A DNA stretch of 64,000 bases from DAINRZ01 sp964634885 (GCA_964634885.1 CAZWLN010000018.1:16551-80550); one strand, 5' to 3'; positions 35,802-45,100 are shown, counted from the first letter of the stretch. The notes: generated from the sequence alone by a model not told the origin. Made by a program: numbers and translations.

Positions 35802-37202
35802 ATGGACATAAAGCTGAAAAAATTGATTGAACAGATTGACCGGTTACGTACCGAAGTCGATTCTTACAGGCCATTGAAACCCGAGCAGGAGCAGAGGCTC
35901 CTCCAAAAAATCCGCTTGGACTGGAATTTCCATTCAAGCCATATTGAAGGAAACAGCCTGACATACAGTGAGACAAGAAGTTTCCTGCTATGGCATATCA
36001 CCGCCGCGGGCAAACCTTTCAGGGATTATGTTGAAATGAAGGGACACAATGAAGCTGTCGAGTATCTGATGGACCTGCTGAAAGGAACTGAAAGGAATTT
36101 GACGGAGCATTTGATTAGGGAATTGCATCAAACCATTCTGCAGGAAGAATACGAAGCGGATGCGGTTACGCCCGACGGCAGGCCCACGAAAAGAATGATC
36201 AGGCCGGGACAATATAAATCGGTTCCAAACCATGTCAGGACCAAATCGGGCAGTCTGTTCTTCTTTGCCTCGCCTGAAGACACTCCTGCCCAAATGACTG
36301 ACCTGATGGCATGGTACAAACAAGAAACGGCTGAAAACAAAAGCCATCCACTGGTTGTCGCTTCGCTGTTTCATTATAAATTTGTCAGGATTCACCCCTT
36401 CGACGACGGAAACGGCAGAATGGCAAGGCTCCTGATGAACATGATCCTGATGAAATCGGGCTTCCCTCCGGTCATCATTCCATTCGGCATCAAGGAAGAT
36501 TACTACAATGCCCTCCAGTTTGCAGATGCGGAAGACATCGATAAATTCATAATATTTATCGGTGAAAGGCTCCTCGATTCCCTGAAATTGTTATTGAAAG
36601 CGGCGAAGAATGAGCCAATCGAAGAAGCCGACGATGTGGATAAAATGGTGAGTATGCTGGAGCAGCAAATGGCTGGAATTGAAGAAGACAAGACATTGCA
36701 AAAAGAACTAACGTTCGAGACATTCGAAGACACTTTTGAGAAGTCAATAGAACCACTCCTGATTAAGCTTTTCAAAAAAATGGAATTATTTTCAAAGATA
36801 TTTATTGATTATAAATTAAATTTCAATATTAAGAGCAATATTGGAAGTGATGAAATTATATTAATTGATCAGATACAGGATTACTTAGAGAGTTTTCTTT
36901 CCGGTTGTAACAATGTTATTGAAAAAAATGAGATAATTAAAACCATTGAAATCTATTTCATATTCGACGGTTTTAAAAAGTCAGGAACTGACTCTTTTGG
37001 AACCGGAGTATGGATTGCCGTTAATTTTTCACACTACTATTATTCAATATATTCACCTTCAATCAGGGAACTCAATGTCAAGAAAATGTATCATCAATAT
37101 TTGAATGAAGATGAAATAAATATGATTATAGTAGAACTTGCGAAGTATATCAATGACAGCGTCTCGCGTTATTTAAACAATTTGAAAAATGGCAATTATT
37201 AA
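35802..37202 (+). CDS. Fic-domain protein with N-terminal inhibitory motif and C-terminal extension
   Basis: 466 residues. The Fic core has the full catalytic motif HPFDDGNGRMARL (His198, then D-x-G-N-G-R), typical of AMP-transferases that modify protein hydroxyls. The inhibitory motif S-x-x-x-E-G is at 45-50 (HSSHIEGNSLT), so this is a class II (self-inhibited) Fic protein. After ~250 comes an acidic helical region (EEADDVDKMVSMLEQQMAGI). The 300-466 tail is AT-rich and unlike known Fic companions. The coding style changes from the GC-richer first half to an AT-rich second half, suggesting a fused or acquired tail. It is flanked by repeats on the left and XerD on the right. Target unknown. 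Confidence 0.9.
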   Translation: MDIKLKKLIEQIDRLRTEVDSYRPLKPEQEQRLLQKIRLDWNFHSSHIEGNSLTYSETRSFLLWHITAAGKPFRDYVEMKGHNEAVEYLMDLLKGTERNLTEHLIRELHQTILQEEYEADAVTPDGRPTKRMIRPGQYKSVPNHVRTKSGSLFFFASPEDTPAQMTDLMAWYKQETAENKSHPLVVASLFHYKFVRIHPFDDGNGRMARLLMNMILMKSGFPPVIIPFGIKEDYYNALQFADAEDIDKFIIFIGERLLDSLKLLLKAAKNEPIEEADDVDKMVSMLEQQMAGIEEDKTLQKELTFETFEDTFEKSIEPLLIKLFKKMELFSKIFIDYKLNFNIKSNIGSDEIILIDQIQDYLESFLSGCNNVIEKNEIIKTIEIYFIFDGFKKSGTDSFGTGVWIAVNFSHYYYSIYSPSIRELNVKKMYHQYLNEDEINMIIVELAKYINDSVSRYLNNLKNGNY

Positions 37203-37276
37203 AAACGGCAATAATATTTACAAAACAAAATTTACTATTGTGAAATAGGAATTTATAATCGAAATCGGTTAATATC

Positions 37277-37313
37277 AAAAAACCTTCCGCAGGTCGGGGA
37301 CTTACAGAAGGTT
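37277..37313 (-). terminator. Intrinsic terminator of the tyrosine recombinase gene
   Basis: On the minus strand AACCTTC pairs with GAAGGTT (37307-37313 with 37281-37287), with an inner GTC/GAC extension, and is followed by a T-run (A-run at 37277-37280 on plus). It is 28 bp past the 37342 stop. Confidence 0.75.
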
Positions 37314-37341
37314 TGTCTATCAACATACCAGGAACAATATA

Positions 37342-38238
37342 CTAAGCCTTAGGATGAGCTTTCTTGTAAACGTCTTTCAGCCTCTCCACCGACACATGGG
37401 TGTATATCTGCGTCGTCGAGAGGGAGGAGTGCCCCAGCATCTCGCTCACGGATGTGATGTCGGCGCCGTTGTCCAACAGGTGAGTGGCAAATGTATGCCT
37501 CAGGACATGCGGGCTTTTCTTGCTCGATTCGGTAATCGACTGCAGCGCCTTGTTCACTACCCTGTATGCTCCGACGGTGTTCATCCTCTTGCCTCTTTTC
37601 GAGACAAAGAGGGCGCTTTCGTCACGGTCCCTGAGGAGCCTGCCTCTTTGTTTCAGGTAAGAGTTGATTGCAGTCTGGGTGGAGCTGCCCAGCGGTACAA
37701 TTCTTTCTTTGTTGCCCTTGCCCTTGATCTTGACCTGGTTTCTTCCGCCGGTAATGTCGGGGATGTTAAGCTGCAGGGCTTCGCTGACGCGCAGTCCTGA
37801 ACCGTAGAGCAGTTCCAGCAGCGCCATATTCCTCAGGGCAATGGGTTCATCTTCGACGATGGTAATGAACAGGTTCTCTGTCTCTGTTTTCAGGAGGAAA
37901 GTCGGCAGCTTGCGGTCGGCTTTGGGCGAGCGTACCATTACTGCCGGGTTTGTCTCGATGAACTCCATCTTGTAGCAGTATTTAAAAAACGACTTGATAG
38001 CCGATATTTTCAAACGAAGGGTGGCTTTATTGTGTCCTTTGTCATGAAGCCACCCCAGGAACGGGCTGATGTCGTGCGCATGAATTTCTTCGATTTCGGG
38101 TTCTTCGACGTCTTCATCCGTTAAGTAATCGTAAAACTGAGCCAGCGCAAGCCTGTAGCTGTCGATCGTATGCCGTGAATAGCTTTTCTCTACTTCGCAG
38201 TATTCCAGAAAAGTCCGTATGGCTAAGTTTATCTTCAT
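37342..38238 (-). CDS. xerD: XerC/XerD-type tyrosine recombinase
   Basis: 298 residues, the standard Xer length. An N-terminal SAM-like core-binding domain (FLEYCEVEKSYSRHTIDSY) is followed by the catalytic domain with all six residues: Arg150 (YGSGLRVSEAL), Lys174 (KGKGNKERIVPL), His244 and Arg247 (HVLRHTFATHLL), His270 (LGHSSLSTTQ) and Tyr279 (IYTHV). It probably resolves chromosome dimers at dif. Given typical Xer sequence and no adjacent mobile-element genes, a housekeeping role is likelier than an integrase role. XerC versus XerD cannot be settled here. Confidence 0.9.
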   Translation of the reverse strand: MKINLAIRTFLEYCEVEKSYSRHTIDSYRLALAQFYDYLTDEDVEEPEIEEIHAHDISPFLGWLHDKGHNKATLRLKISAIKSFFKYCYKMEFIETNPAVMVRSPKADRKLPTFLLKTETENLFITIVEDEPIALRNMALLELLYGSGLRVSEALQLNIPDITGGRNQVKIKGKGNKERIVPLGSSTQTAINSYLKQRGRLLRDRDESALFVSKRGKRMNTVGAYRVVNKALQSITESSKKSPHVLRHTFATHLLDNGADITSVSEMLGHSSLSTTQIYTHVSVERLKDVYKKAHPKA

Positions 38239-38368
38239 TTTTCCAAATCAAACAAGTTCATAAATTTCAACAAATTACTATTATTCACTGCAATTATGGT
38301 GCCAAATTCAGTAATAGAGCAGAGCTACGATGGTATATGAGTTTATCGAAAAAAGGTCTGTGTATGGA

Positions 38369-40717
38369 TCAGGCCTTCCTGCTGTCCAGGATATCCCTTA
38401 TTTTCCTGCCCAGGTCCTTAAGGTTAAAGGGCTTCTGTATGAAATTCACGCCGGGTTTGAGTACATTCTCGACTGTGATGATGTCTTCCGAGTAGCCGGA
38501 CATATACAGAACCCGGAGATAGGGGTTGAGTTGCAGGAGCGAGTCATAGACCTGCTTGCCGTTGATGTCGGGGAGGACAACATCGGTAATAATGAGCTGA
38601 ACGCTGTTGAGGTGCTGCATGAACTGGTTGATGGCCGAGTTGCCGTCACGAGCGACAATCACCCTGTAACCGTTCATGTTGAGGTATTCGGTTACCATGT
38701 CGAGTACGCTCTTCTGGTCTTCGACGACCAGAAGTGTTTCGTCGCCTGTAATGTCTCGTACTTCTGCCTCTGTCAGCTTGGCCGCGATAAAATCGGATTC
38801 GATGGCAGGGAAGTGTATCTTAAAGACAGTACCTTTGCCTAATTCGCTGTAGAGCCAGATGTGCCCTTTCTGCTGTTTGATGATGCCGTAAACTGTGGCA
38901 AGCCCCAGTCCGGTACCCTTGCCGGGGCCTTTGGTGGTGAAGAAAGGCTCGAATACTTTCGACTGTGTTGCCCTGTCCATTCCAACGCCCGAGTCTTTGA
39001 TTGTCAGGACGATATATTTACCGTTTGCGATGCCCTCGTGTTCGAAGGGATAGTATTTATCGATATAGACATTATCTGTCTCGATGGTAATCTTTCCGCC
39101 TTCTGGCATGGCGTCCTGGGAATTGACGCAGAGGTTAATCAGTATCTGCTGAATCTGTATCACATCTGCATTAATCAACGAGAGGTTTTTGTTAAGTTTA
39201 TAATTAATTGAAATGTTAGCTTTCAGAGTCCTTGCCAGCATCGGATTGAAGTCGTTGATGACGTCGTTGAGGTTTGTAGGCTTAATGAGCAGGGTTTGCT
39301 TGCGGGCGAAAGCGAGAAGCTGTTTGATGAGGTCCCTGGCGTTGTTGGCAGCGCCGATTATTTTCTGCACCCTGTTGTAAAGCGATTCGTCCTCGGTGAG
39401 TTTCAGCCTCAGTATCTCGGCATAGCCAAGTATTGGGGTGAGCATATTGTTAAGGTCGTGTGCAATGCCGCCTGAAAGCCTGCCTAAGGACTCCATCTTC
39501 TGTGTCTGCGTAAGCTGCTCTTCCAGGAGCCTTTTCTGCGCTTCGGCTTCCTTACGCTCTGATATGTCCCTTGAAAAGAAGAATATGCCCGACAAGGCCT
39601 TGTCTTCGTCCGTGAATATCTTTACAGTGTTTTCTACCCAGAGAGTAGAACCGTTCTTTTTCATCAGTTCCGATTCGAAAACTACGGGTTTGGGATTGAC
39701 GTTCCCAGTGTCCCTGATCCTGTTTAACTCTTCGTTGTATATGTTCCGTGCTACGAGATAGGATTCGGGGGTAAAATAGTCCTTGGGCTTGAATCGGAGC
39801 CACTCTTCGACAGTGAAACCCAGGATGGGTTCCACGGAAGGTGTGATATAGGTCATGTTCAGGTCCGTGTCTGTAGTCCAGATGAGGTCCACGACATTGT
39901 CGGCAAGGAAGCGGTATTTCTTCTCACTCTTGCTCAGTGAGTCGGCGAGTTCTTCTTTGACGACAATCAGTTCCTTTTGTGTTACAATTGTTTCCTGAAG
40001 TTCGGTGTTGGCTTTTGTGAGGTTACCGTAGGCAATTTCCAGTTCGTCGAGCAACTGGTTGAAGGCAATCCCAAGTTTCCCGATTTCATCGTTGGTCGAA
40101 ACGTTGACTCTTTGAGACCAGTCTTTTGCTTTGATTCCTTCTATTGTCCGTACCATTTCATTGATGGGCCTGGTAGTGATGAAACTGACAAAGATGACGA
40201 CGATGAAGCCGACAATGAAAACGACGACACTAAGAACAGCAATAGAGAAAATTGTTGAGTTCTCATAGCTGCTGAGGCTTTCGAGTGAAATACCCAGATA
40301 CAGGGAGCCGAGTTTCTTTCCGTTATATACGATGTCAGATTTTATTTTCAATGTGGATTCATCCTGAGAGAACTCATTGTCGTTAAGGTATTCCGCCTGC
40401 ATTGCATTGGCCTTGTTGAATTCGTAGATGATATTGCCGTTGTTTTTGGCAATTAGGAGGTAAGTCAGGTCTTTATTGTGCTTAATGCCGCCCAGCGCTT
40501 CCTCTATGCTTTTCAGGTCTTCGAAATACAATCCGGGGCTGACGCTGAAAGAAGTCAGTTCTGCAATGCTCGTGGCTTTTTCTTTAATGGATTTGAATTT
40601 CTCATGTTTAAGGTTCCCCGGGAAGAACATCAGCATGAACAATGCAATGATTGCTACCAGAACGGTATTATAAATAATAAATTTTGTTCTTAAATGTTTA
40701 TTCGTCATTATTTTCAT
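38369..40717 (-). CDS. Membrane hybrid sensor histidine kinase (HAMP-PAS-HisKA-HATPase-REC)
   Basis: 782 residues: TM1 at about 13-32, a ~130-residue periplasmic sensor, TM2 at about 168-190, HAMP (TTRPINEMVRTIEGIKAKDW), a coiled-coil linker, PAS at about 270-395 (KYRFLADNVVDLIWTTDTDL to FSRDISERKEAE), HisKA with phospho-His420 in GGIAHDLNNMLTPI, HATPase (INLCVNSQDAMPEGG, DSGVGMDRATQSKVFEPFF, GTGLGLATVYGII) and a C-terminal receiver with phospho-acceptor Asp712 (LIITDVVLPDINGKQV; later FIQKPFNL). It lies 18 bp downstream of the YfiR-like gene and in operon with a TonB receptor, so it probably reads an envelope signal passed by those proteins. No DNA-binding output is fused. Confidence 0.93.
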   Translation of the reverse strand: MKIMTNKHLRTKFIIYNTVLVAIIALFMLMFFPGNLKHEKFKSIKEKATSIAELTSFSVSPGLYFEDLKSIEEALGGIKHNKDLTYLLIAKNNGNIIYEFNKANAMQAEYLNDNEFSQDESTLKIKSDIVYNGKKLGSLYLGISLESLSSYENSTIFSIAVLSVVVFIVGFIVVIFVSFITTRPINEMVRTIEGIKAKDWSQRVNVSTNDEIGKLGIAFNQLLDELEIAYGNLTKANTELQETIVTQKELIVVKEELADSLSKSEKKYRFLADNVVDLIWTTDTDLNMTYITPSVEPILGFTVEEWLRFKPKDYFTPESYLVARNIYNEELNRIRDTGNVNPKPVVFESELMKKNGSTLWVENTVKIFTDEDKALSGIFFFSRDISERKEAEAQKRLLEEQLTQTQKMESLGRLSGGIAHDLNNMLTPILGYAEILRLKLTEDESLYNRVQKIIGAANNARDLIKQLLAFARKQTLLIKPTNLNDVINDFNPMLARTLKANISINYKLNKNLSLINADVIQIQQILINLCVNSQDAMPEGGKITIETDNVYIDKYYPFEHEGIANGKYIVLTIKDSGVGMDRATQSKVFEPFFTTKGPGKGTGLGLATVYGIIKQQKGHIWLYSELGKGTVFKIHFPAIESDFIAAKLTEAEVRDITGDETLLVVEDQKSVLDMVTEYLNMNGYRVIVARDGNSAINQFMQHLNSVQLIITDVVLPDINGKQVYDSLLQLNPYLRVLYMSGYSEDIITVENVLKPGVNFIQKPFNLKDLGRKIRDILDSRKA

Positions 40718-40735
40718 GCTCTTATCATATAATTT

Positions 40736-41335
40736 TTATTGAATAATCGTTGACAATTTCAGCAACTGTGAACTGAAGTCCGAGCCTTCGGCTTTTGTTG
40801 CCGGCAGATTGATCATGATCTCCGGTTTATTGCCTTTGGTGTCGATGGCGACAGAGACTCCGTTCCTGAGATAATCGGGTACGCCTGTCAGGGTAATCAT
40901 GTTTTGCCTTTGGCTGAATTTTGTAATATCGGCGATGTCCACCGCCCTTAGAGGGGTAATGTACAGGACTCCTTTCCCGTACTTTGAGACAGCGTTCTCA
41001 ATGGTTTCGGAACTCAGGTCGATGCCGATATAGCTTACCTGTGCATTCTGTATCTTGCCGGGATTCCTGAAATTGGTTACCTGGAATATTTCATTTTTTA
41101 TATTCAGCGATGTCCTGTAATTGCTTTGATACACGATATAGAAATTGATTTTTGTTCCGAATCTATTAATATTCCTGTCAAAGGTAAGAATTTTCATAAA
41201 CAGCGGGAATTGTACGCTTACAGGTACCGGCATCTCCTGGCAAGCCAGGGGATGGCCGGAGGCAATTAACACAGCCATTGCCATTAAAGCCAGGTTTCGA
41301 AGGTAAATGTAATATTTATTCACCGGCCTGGTCAT
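40736..41335 (-). CDS. YfiR-like (DUF4154) periplasmic protein
   Basis: 199 residues. It opens with an N-terminal hydrophobic signal (NLALMAMAVLIASGHPLAC) and a family-like mature part: FPLFMKILTFDRN near the start, a central IDLSSETIENAVSKYGKGVLYIT, then MITLTGVPDYLRNGVSVAID, and the C-terminal KPEIMINLPATKAEGSDFSSQLLKLSTII, which fits the family I-N-L-x-A-x-x-x-G-L-x-x-S-S-x-L-L-x-L-A ending. YfiR in Pseudomonas is a periplasmic repressor of the diguanylate cyclase YfiN. Here it is coupled by a 4-bp ATGA overlap to a TonB receptor and followed by a hybrid kinase, so the regulated partner is probably the kinase. Confidence 0.82.
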   Translation of the reverse strand: MTRPVNKYYIYLRNLALMAMAVLIASGHPLACQEMPVPVSVQFPLFMKILTFDRNINRFGTKINFYIVYQSNYRTSLNIKNEIFQVTNFRNPGKIQNAQVSYIGIDLSSETIENAVSKYGKGVLYITPLRAVDIADITKFSQRQNMITLTGVPDYLRNGVSVAIDTKGNKPEIMINLPATKAEGSDFSSQLLKLSTIIQ

Positions 41336-43326
41336 AGTACTTTATACTCCAGTTTCAGGCTGATCATCCTGCCGTATTGTACCATTCCGACCTGTTTACA
41401 TTCATTGCCGGCAGGCAGTTTGTAATCTCTGTCGAAAAGGTTGTTTACCCTTAAGCTAATACTTGCGTTTTCCAATATATTTAACAGGAAATTGTCCGGT
41501 TCGAAATGTGGGGCATAGCTTAGAAAGCAATTGACCAGGTAATAGGAGGGCGTTTCAGTATTGTAAACCGTTATTCTTTCCGATTCGAACAGCAGTTCGG
41601 CTCCAAAGATGTACGTTTCGCCCAATGATTGGGAGAATCCGGTTTTTACGATGAATTTGGGAGAATTCGTAAGGTCCAGATCGTTCTCATCCTTTACAAT
41701 CTGGTGGGAGAAATTGAAATAGGACCAGAGTCCGAAGTCGAATCTTGCGTTAATATCAAATTCGAAACCCCAGGCATTGACTTCACTCCTGTTCTGGAAC
41801 TGGTAGAATTCGTTGCTGTCTATGAGTACGCTGCCCTGGTCGATCAGGTCCCTGATTGAATAATGATAGAAAGACATTGAACCGTTGATGTTTGGAACAA
41901 TCTCCTGTTCCCAGACGAGTTCGACAGAATTGATTTTCTCTTGTTTCAGGTCGTGGTTAGAAACACTGACAGTCTCGTCTTCATAATACAATTCATAGAT
42001 GTTAGGAGCCCTGTAAGCCGATGCGTACAAAAGTTTCAGTGCACATTTCCCGAAAGGGTTGTAGATGAGGGCGCCTTTGGGAGACCAAGCGTCGCCGCTG
42101 ATTGAATAATGATCATACCTGAGGCCGGCGCTTACGGAGAGGTTGTCCAAAAGCTGCCAGCTGTCCTGTCCGTAAACTGAGTATATTTGGTAGGGGAAAT
42201 TCTTGTCGAAATAGGTAGTGTCTTCGTCTTTTAAGAAGTAATCGGCGTAGAAACTGTTTTTGTACTCAATTCCGGTAACAAAATGGTTGTTGTCGCTGAG
42301 GTCCCAGTTCAGTTGAGCTTCAGTCCCGAGCCAGCCGCCGGTGTCCCCGTCTTTCTGGAGAGAAAAGAAGGGGTAGGTGCCGTGGTACCTGTAAAAATCG
42401 TAGTAGCCTCTTAACAGCATTTTGACATTCGAAGAAAGTACAGGAGTGTATTTAAGGTCCACATTGGCTCTTTTGTCAATTATTTCATACCTGTCGTCGT
42501 TGAAAATTGCATCGTATGAAGCTGTCGCGACACCTTTGAACCTTGAATACATGGAAGACGTAAGCGCCAGGTCCTTATATGTCAGCTTTGTATAGAATCC
42601 GTAAATCGTTTCCCAGTCCATATCTTCTGCTACGCCGTTGTTATTTTCAGGGCTGTCGTATTCCTTAAAGTACAGGTCTTCGCCCTTAGTGTCGGAGAAT
42701 CGCGCGGAAACCATCACTTCCACGTCGCGGGCTACTTCCTTTCCGAAAGAAATGTCCCCTTTGAAACAACCCAGGCTTCCTGCTTCGGCGGACAGAGCAA
42801 GGTTGTCGTAGGCTTTACCTTTTTTGGTAATGATGTTGATGACTGAGAGGATGGCACCGGTACCATAGAACGTGGAACCTGGGCCTTCGACGATCTCGAT
42901 TCGTTCTATGAGATCGACGTCTAAGGCCATCTCATCGGAAAAATAGGGCTGGCCGTATATATTCTCATTGTATGTATGTCCGTCGATGAGCAGAAGAATA
43001 TTGTTGCTGTAACTGGAGGGACGGTCGAAACCGCGAACGCCGAGATAGGAATAGCTCCGGTCATTCCTTGTGTAAAAGCCCCTGATTTTATTGATAATAT
43101 CCCCCAAAGTGAAATTGCAGTACTTGTGTATTTCTTCCGCTGAGATGATGATTACCGATGCGGGCGCTTCATTTTTATTCTGTTCATATTTTGAGGCTGA
43201 TTCGATCTTTTGTTCAAGGAGGGTTTCCAGCGATACGGTGCCGATATCTGTTGTGTCGTACTGGTTGTAGGCGGATACATATATTGTTAAAAAAGGGATT
43301 AGTAATATAGCAGCATATTTTGCCAT
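41332..43326 (-). CDS. TonB-dependent outer-membrane receptor
   Basis: 664 residues. Signal peptide (MAKYAAILLIPFLTIYVSAY). A short N-terminal segment (SLETLLEQKIESASKYEQNK) leads into the plug domain: APASVIIISAEEIHKYCNFTL, GDIINKIRGFYTRNDRSYSY, VRGFDRPSSYSNNILLLIDG, RIEIVEGPGSTFYGTGAI and INIITKKG. A ~22-strand barrel follows, with YRAPNIYELYY and the C-terminal VNNLFDRDYKLPAG and ISLKLEYKVL. There is no N-terminal STN signalling domain, so any signalling would go through the YfiR-like partner. First gene of the operon; GGAGAG precedes the ATG. Confidence 0.92.
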   Translation of the reverse strand: MAKYAAILLIPFLTIYVSAYNQYDTTDIGTVSLETLLEQKIESASKYEQNKNEAPASVIIISAEEIHKYCNFTLGDIINKIRGFYTRNDRSYSYLGVRGFDRPSSYSNNILLLIDGHTYNENIYGQPYFSDEMALDVDLIERIEIVEGPGSTFYGTGAILSVINIITKKGKAYDNLALSAEAGSLGCFKGDISFGKEVARDVEVMVSARFSDTKGEDLYFKEYDSPENNNGVAEDMDWETIYGFYTKLTYKDLALTSSMYSRFKGVATASYDAIFNDDRYEIIDKRANVDLKYTPVLSSNVKMLLRGYYDFYRYHGTYPFFSLQKDGDTGGWLGTEAQLNWDLSDNNHFVTGIEYKNSFYADYFLKDEDTTYFDKNFPYQIYSVYGQDSWQLLDNLSVSAGLRYDHYSISGDAWSPKGALIYNPFGKCALKLLYASAYRAPNIYELYYEDETVSVSNHDLKQEKINSVELVWEQEIVPNINGSMSFYHYSIRDLIDQGSVLIDSNEFYQFQNRSEVNAWGFEFDINARFDFGLWSYFNFSHQIVKDENDLDLTNSPKFIVKTGFSQSLGETYIFGAELLFESERITVYNTETPSYYLVNCFLSYAPHFEPDNFLLNILENASISLRVNNLFDRDYKLPAGNECKQVGMVQYGRMISLKLEYKVL

Positions 43327-43443
43327 TTATTTTCTCTCCATCATTATACATATACAATTTAATGCATATGTGATTACTCAAAACTTCAGAAAAACATTCG
43401 TTCCCGTGCTTTTTCCGGCAGCGGCTTACCAAATGCTTTTCAG

Positions 43444-43467
43444 GGAAGAAACCCCGATATTTCTTCC
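43444..43467. promoter_or_regulatory. Inverted repeat upstream of the TonB receptor operon
   Basis: GGAAGAAA - 8 nt - TTTCTTCC, a perfect 8-bp dyad about 118 bp upstream of the 43326 start codon. The size and spacing fit a dimeric regulator site. This is inference; no matching regulator gene is adjacent. The rest of 43327-43603 is AT-rich without an ORF. Confidence 0.3.
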
Positions 43468-43603
43468 ATCATTGCACTAAAGCAATCTTAATACCAATAA
43501 TCGGATAGTACTCCTATTTATTTACTATTTTCATTTCTTTTCAAATTTTATATATTATCAGCCAATAAATTGAAATAAAATAATGTGCCTCTTCACTTTA
43601 TAT

Positions 43604-43814
43604 AGTGGGTAATGAAGATATACCTATATTATTATTTCCTCAGACACACCCCGGCTGCTGCCGCAGCCACCCATCTTTTTAGAGGGGTTAAGACCTGACA
43701 TAGCGCTCCCCCTCTGGCAAGAGGGGGTTGGGGGGTGTGTAAATGCCTGCTATATCTGTATTTTAATAAGTCGTTTCCAGAATAACTCAGGAATTTTGTA
43801 ATATTTTACCCACT
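43604..43814. mobile_element. MITE/REP-like element, copy 1, with 97-bp GC-rich core
   Basis: The core at 43644-43740 begins ACACACCCC and ends GGGGTGTGT (9-bp inverted termini). Internally it folds as GGCTGC/GCAGCC and CCCCCTCT/AGAGGGGG hairpins. Copy 2 at 61116-61212 has the same 97-bp length and only a few differences. Around copy 1, AGTGGGTAA (43604-43612) and TTACCCACT (43806-43814) form a wider inverted repeat. The core is far GC-richer than the surrounding AT-rich DNA. There is no ORF and no transposase nearby. Confidence 0.6.
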
Positions 43815-43933
43815 TTAATTGAAGAAGAACCAAAAATATTATTAATAATACGTCATTTATTAAAAGATTGATGGGAAATTTATTAAATTTGGTTTTTTGT
43901 ATTAACTCTGTTTGTTATTGATGATGAGAGTAA

Positions 43934-45100
43934 TTGGCATTGCCTAAGCTGCTGTATATATGGAAAGAACACACTCTCTGGGATGTGAGGTACGACAAAT
44001 TCTTCAGGACCCTGACAGGCAGCGGGTGGGAGGTCTATAACCTTGTCCGCTGGCGTGAAGGCTGCGAGTTTCCGGAGAAGATCAATTCAGTACATATTAT
44101 TCCCGTCGGCAGGGACAGGAAGGCGGTTACCTCGGAACCTGTTTCGTCCAATCCTGTCTGGCGTAACGCCATATACGACACGGCACGTGAACTCAAACCC
44201 GACATCATCATGCCGCGCGAGATAATGCTGGCCGGGGCTGCTGCAAACGCCGGGCGAAAGCTCAATATCCCCGTCGTCATGGACATGGCCGAGAACTACC
44301 CTGCTGCAATGAAGGACTGGAAGAAATACAACGACAACTTCATACGCAAGGTCATGGTGCACTATCTCGATATGCCCGAACACGTTGAAAAGAACTGCGT
44401 GCCTAAGATGGACGGGATCATCACCGTTTGCAGGGAACAGTGCGAACGACTGAACCTGATGTACGACTACCCTAATAAAAGAATGGCTGTCGTGCATAAT
44501 ACGCCCGAACTCAGTTCACTGCAGTCAATCAAAAAAGGCTTTTCAGGAAGGGCACGTGTCTTTACTCATCACGGCAATGTAACGGGCGACAAAAGGATTG
44601 GTAAGTTCGTTACCGGATTCATCGAAGCCGCCAAAGTGCGGGACGACATCGAACTGCACATCGCAGGCGCCGGTGAGTATTTCGATGACCTCCGGAAAAT
44701 GGCCGACAACTCTCACTGCCCGGATAGAATAATTATGACCGGAAAGTACAGGTTCGAAGATGTTCCAAAGATAATCGAAGCTGCCGACATAGGTGTAATT
44801 CCATACCAGGTCAGCGATTTTAACAATACTACCATCCACAATAAAGTGTTCGATTTCATGGCTGCCGGCAAACCGCTCTTCCTCTCATCTACTCTGCCTT
44901 TTCGCAGGCTCATTGAGGAAACGGGGGCGGGTATTGCCGTCGATTGCGAGTCGCCGGAAGCCATTGCTGCGGCGATTACCGACATCGACAACCGGAACCT
45001 TGCTGCCATGTCGTCCAACGGACTGAGATTCGCCTCAGAAAAATACAACTGGGACATCGACGGAGCCGGCCTTGTGGGATTCTTAGAGAGATACCTCTGA
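43934..45100 (+). CDS. Family 4-like glycosyltransferase
   Basis: 388 residues with a GT-B layout. The N-terminal half has PKLLYIWKEHTLWDVRYDKF and RELKPDIIMPREIML. The C-terminal half carries the GT4-type nucleotide-sugar site: RARVFTHHGNVTGDKR, LHIAGAGEYFDDLRKM, GKYRFEDVPKIIEAADIGVI, NTTIHNKVFDFMAAGKPLFL and the acidic ESPEAIAAAI. The start appears to be TTG at 43934. An ATG at 43921 opens a different frame that ends within eight codons, so either TTG is used or one base is missing near 43940. Its stop overlaps the Nudix start (TGATG). It probably adds a sugar to a glycan or lipid in the cytosol. Confidence 0.82.
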   Translation: MALPKLLYIWKEHTLWDVRYDKFFRTLTGSGWEVYNLVRWREGCEFPEKINSVHIIPVGRDRKAVTSEPVSSNPVWRNAIYDTARELKPDIIMPREIMLAGAAANAGRKLNIPVVMDMAENYPAAMKDWKKYNDNFIRKVMVHYLDMPEHVEKNCVPKMDGIITVCREQCERLNLMYDYPNKRMAVVHNTPELSSLQSIKKGFSGRARVFTHHGNVTGDKRIGKFVTGFIEAAKVRDDIELHIAGAGEYFDDLRKMADNSHCPDRIIMTGKYRFEDVPKIIEAADIGVIPYQVSDFNNTTIHNKVFDFMAAGKPLFLSSTLPFRRLIEETGAGIAVDCESPEAIAAAITDIDNRNLAAMSSNGLRFASEKYNWDIDGAGLVGFLERYL

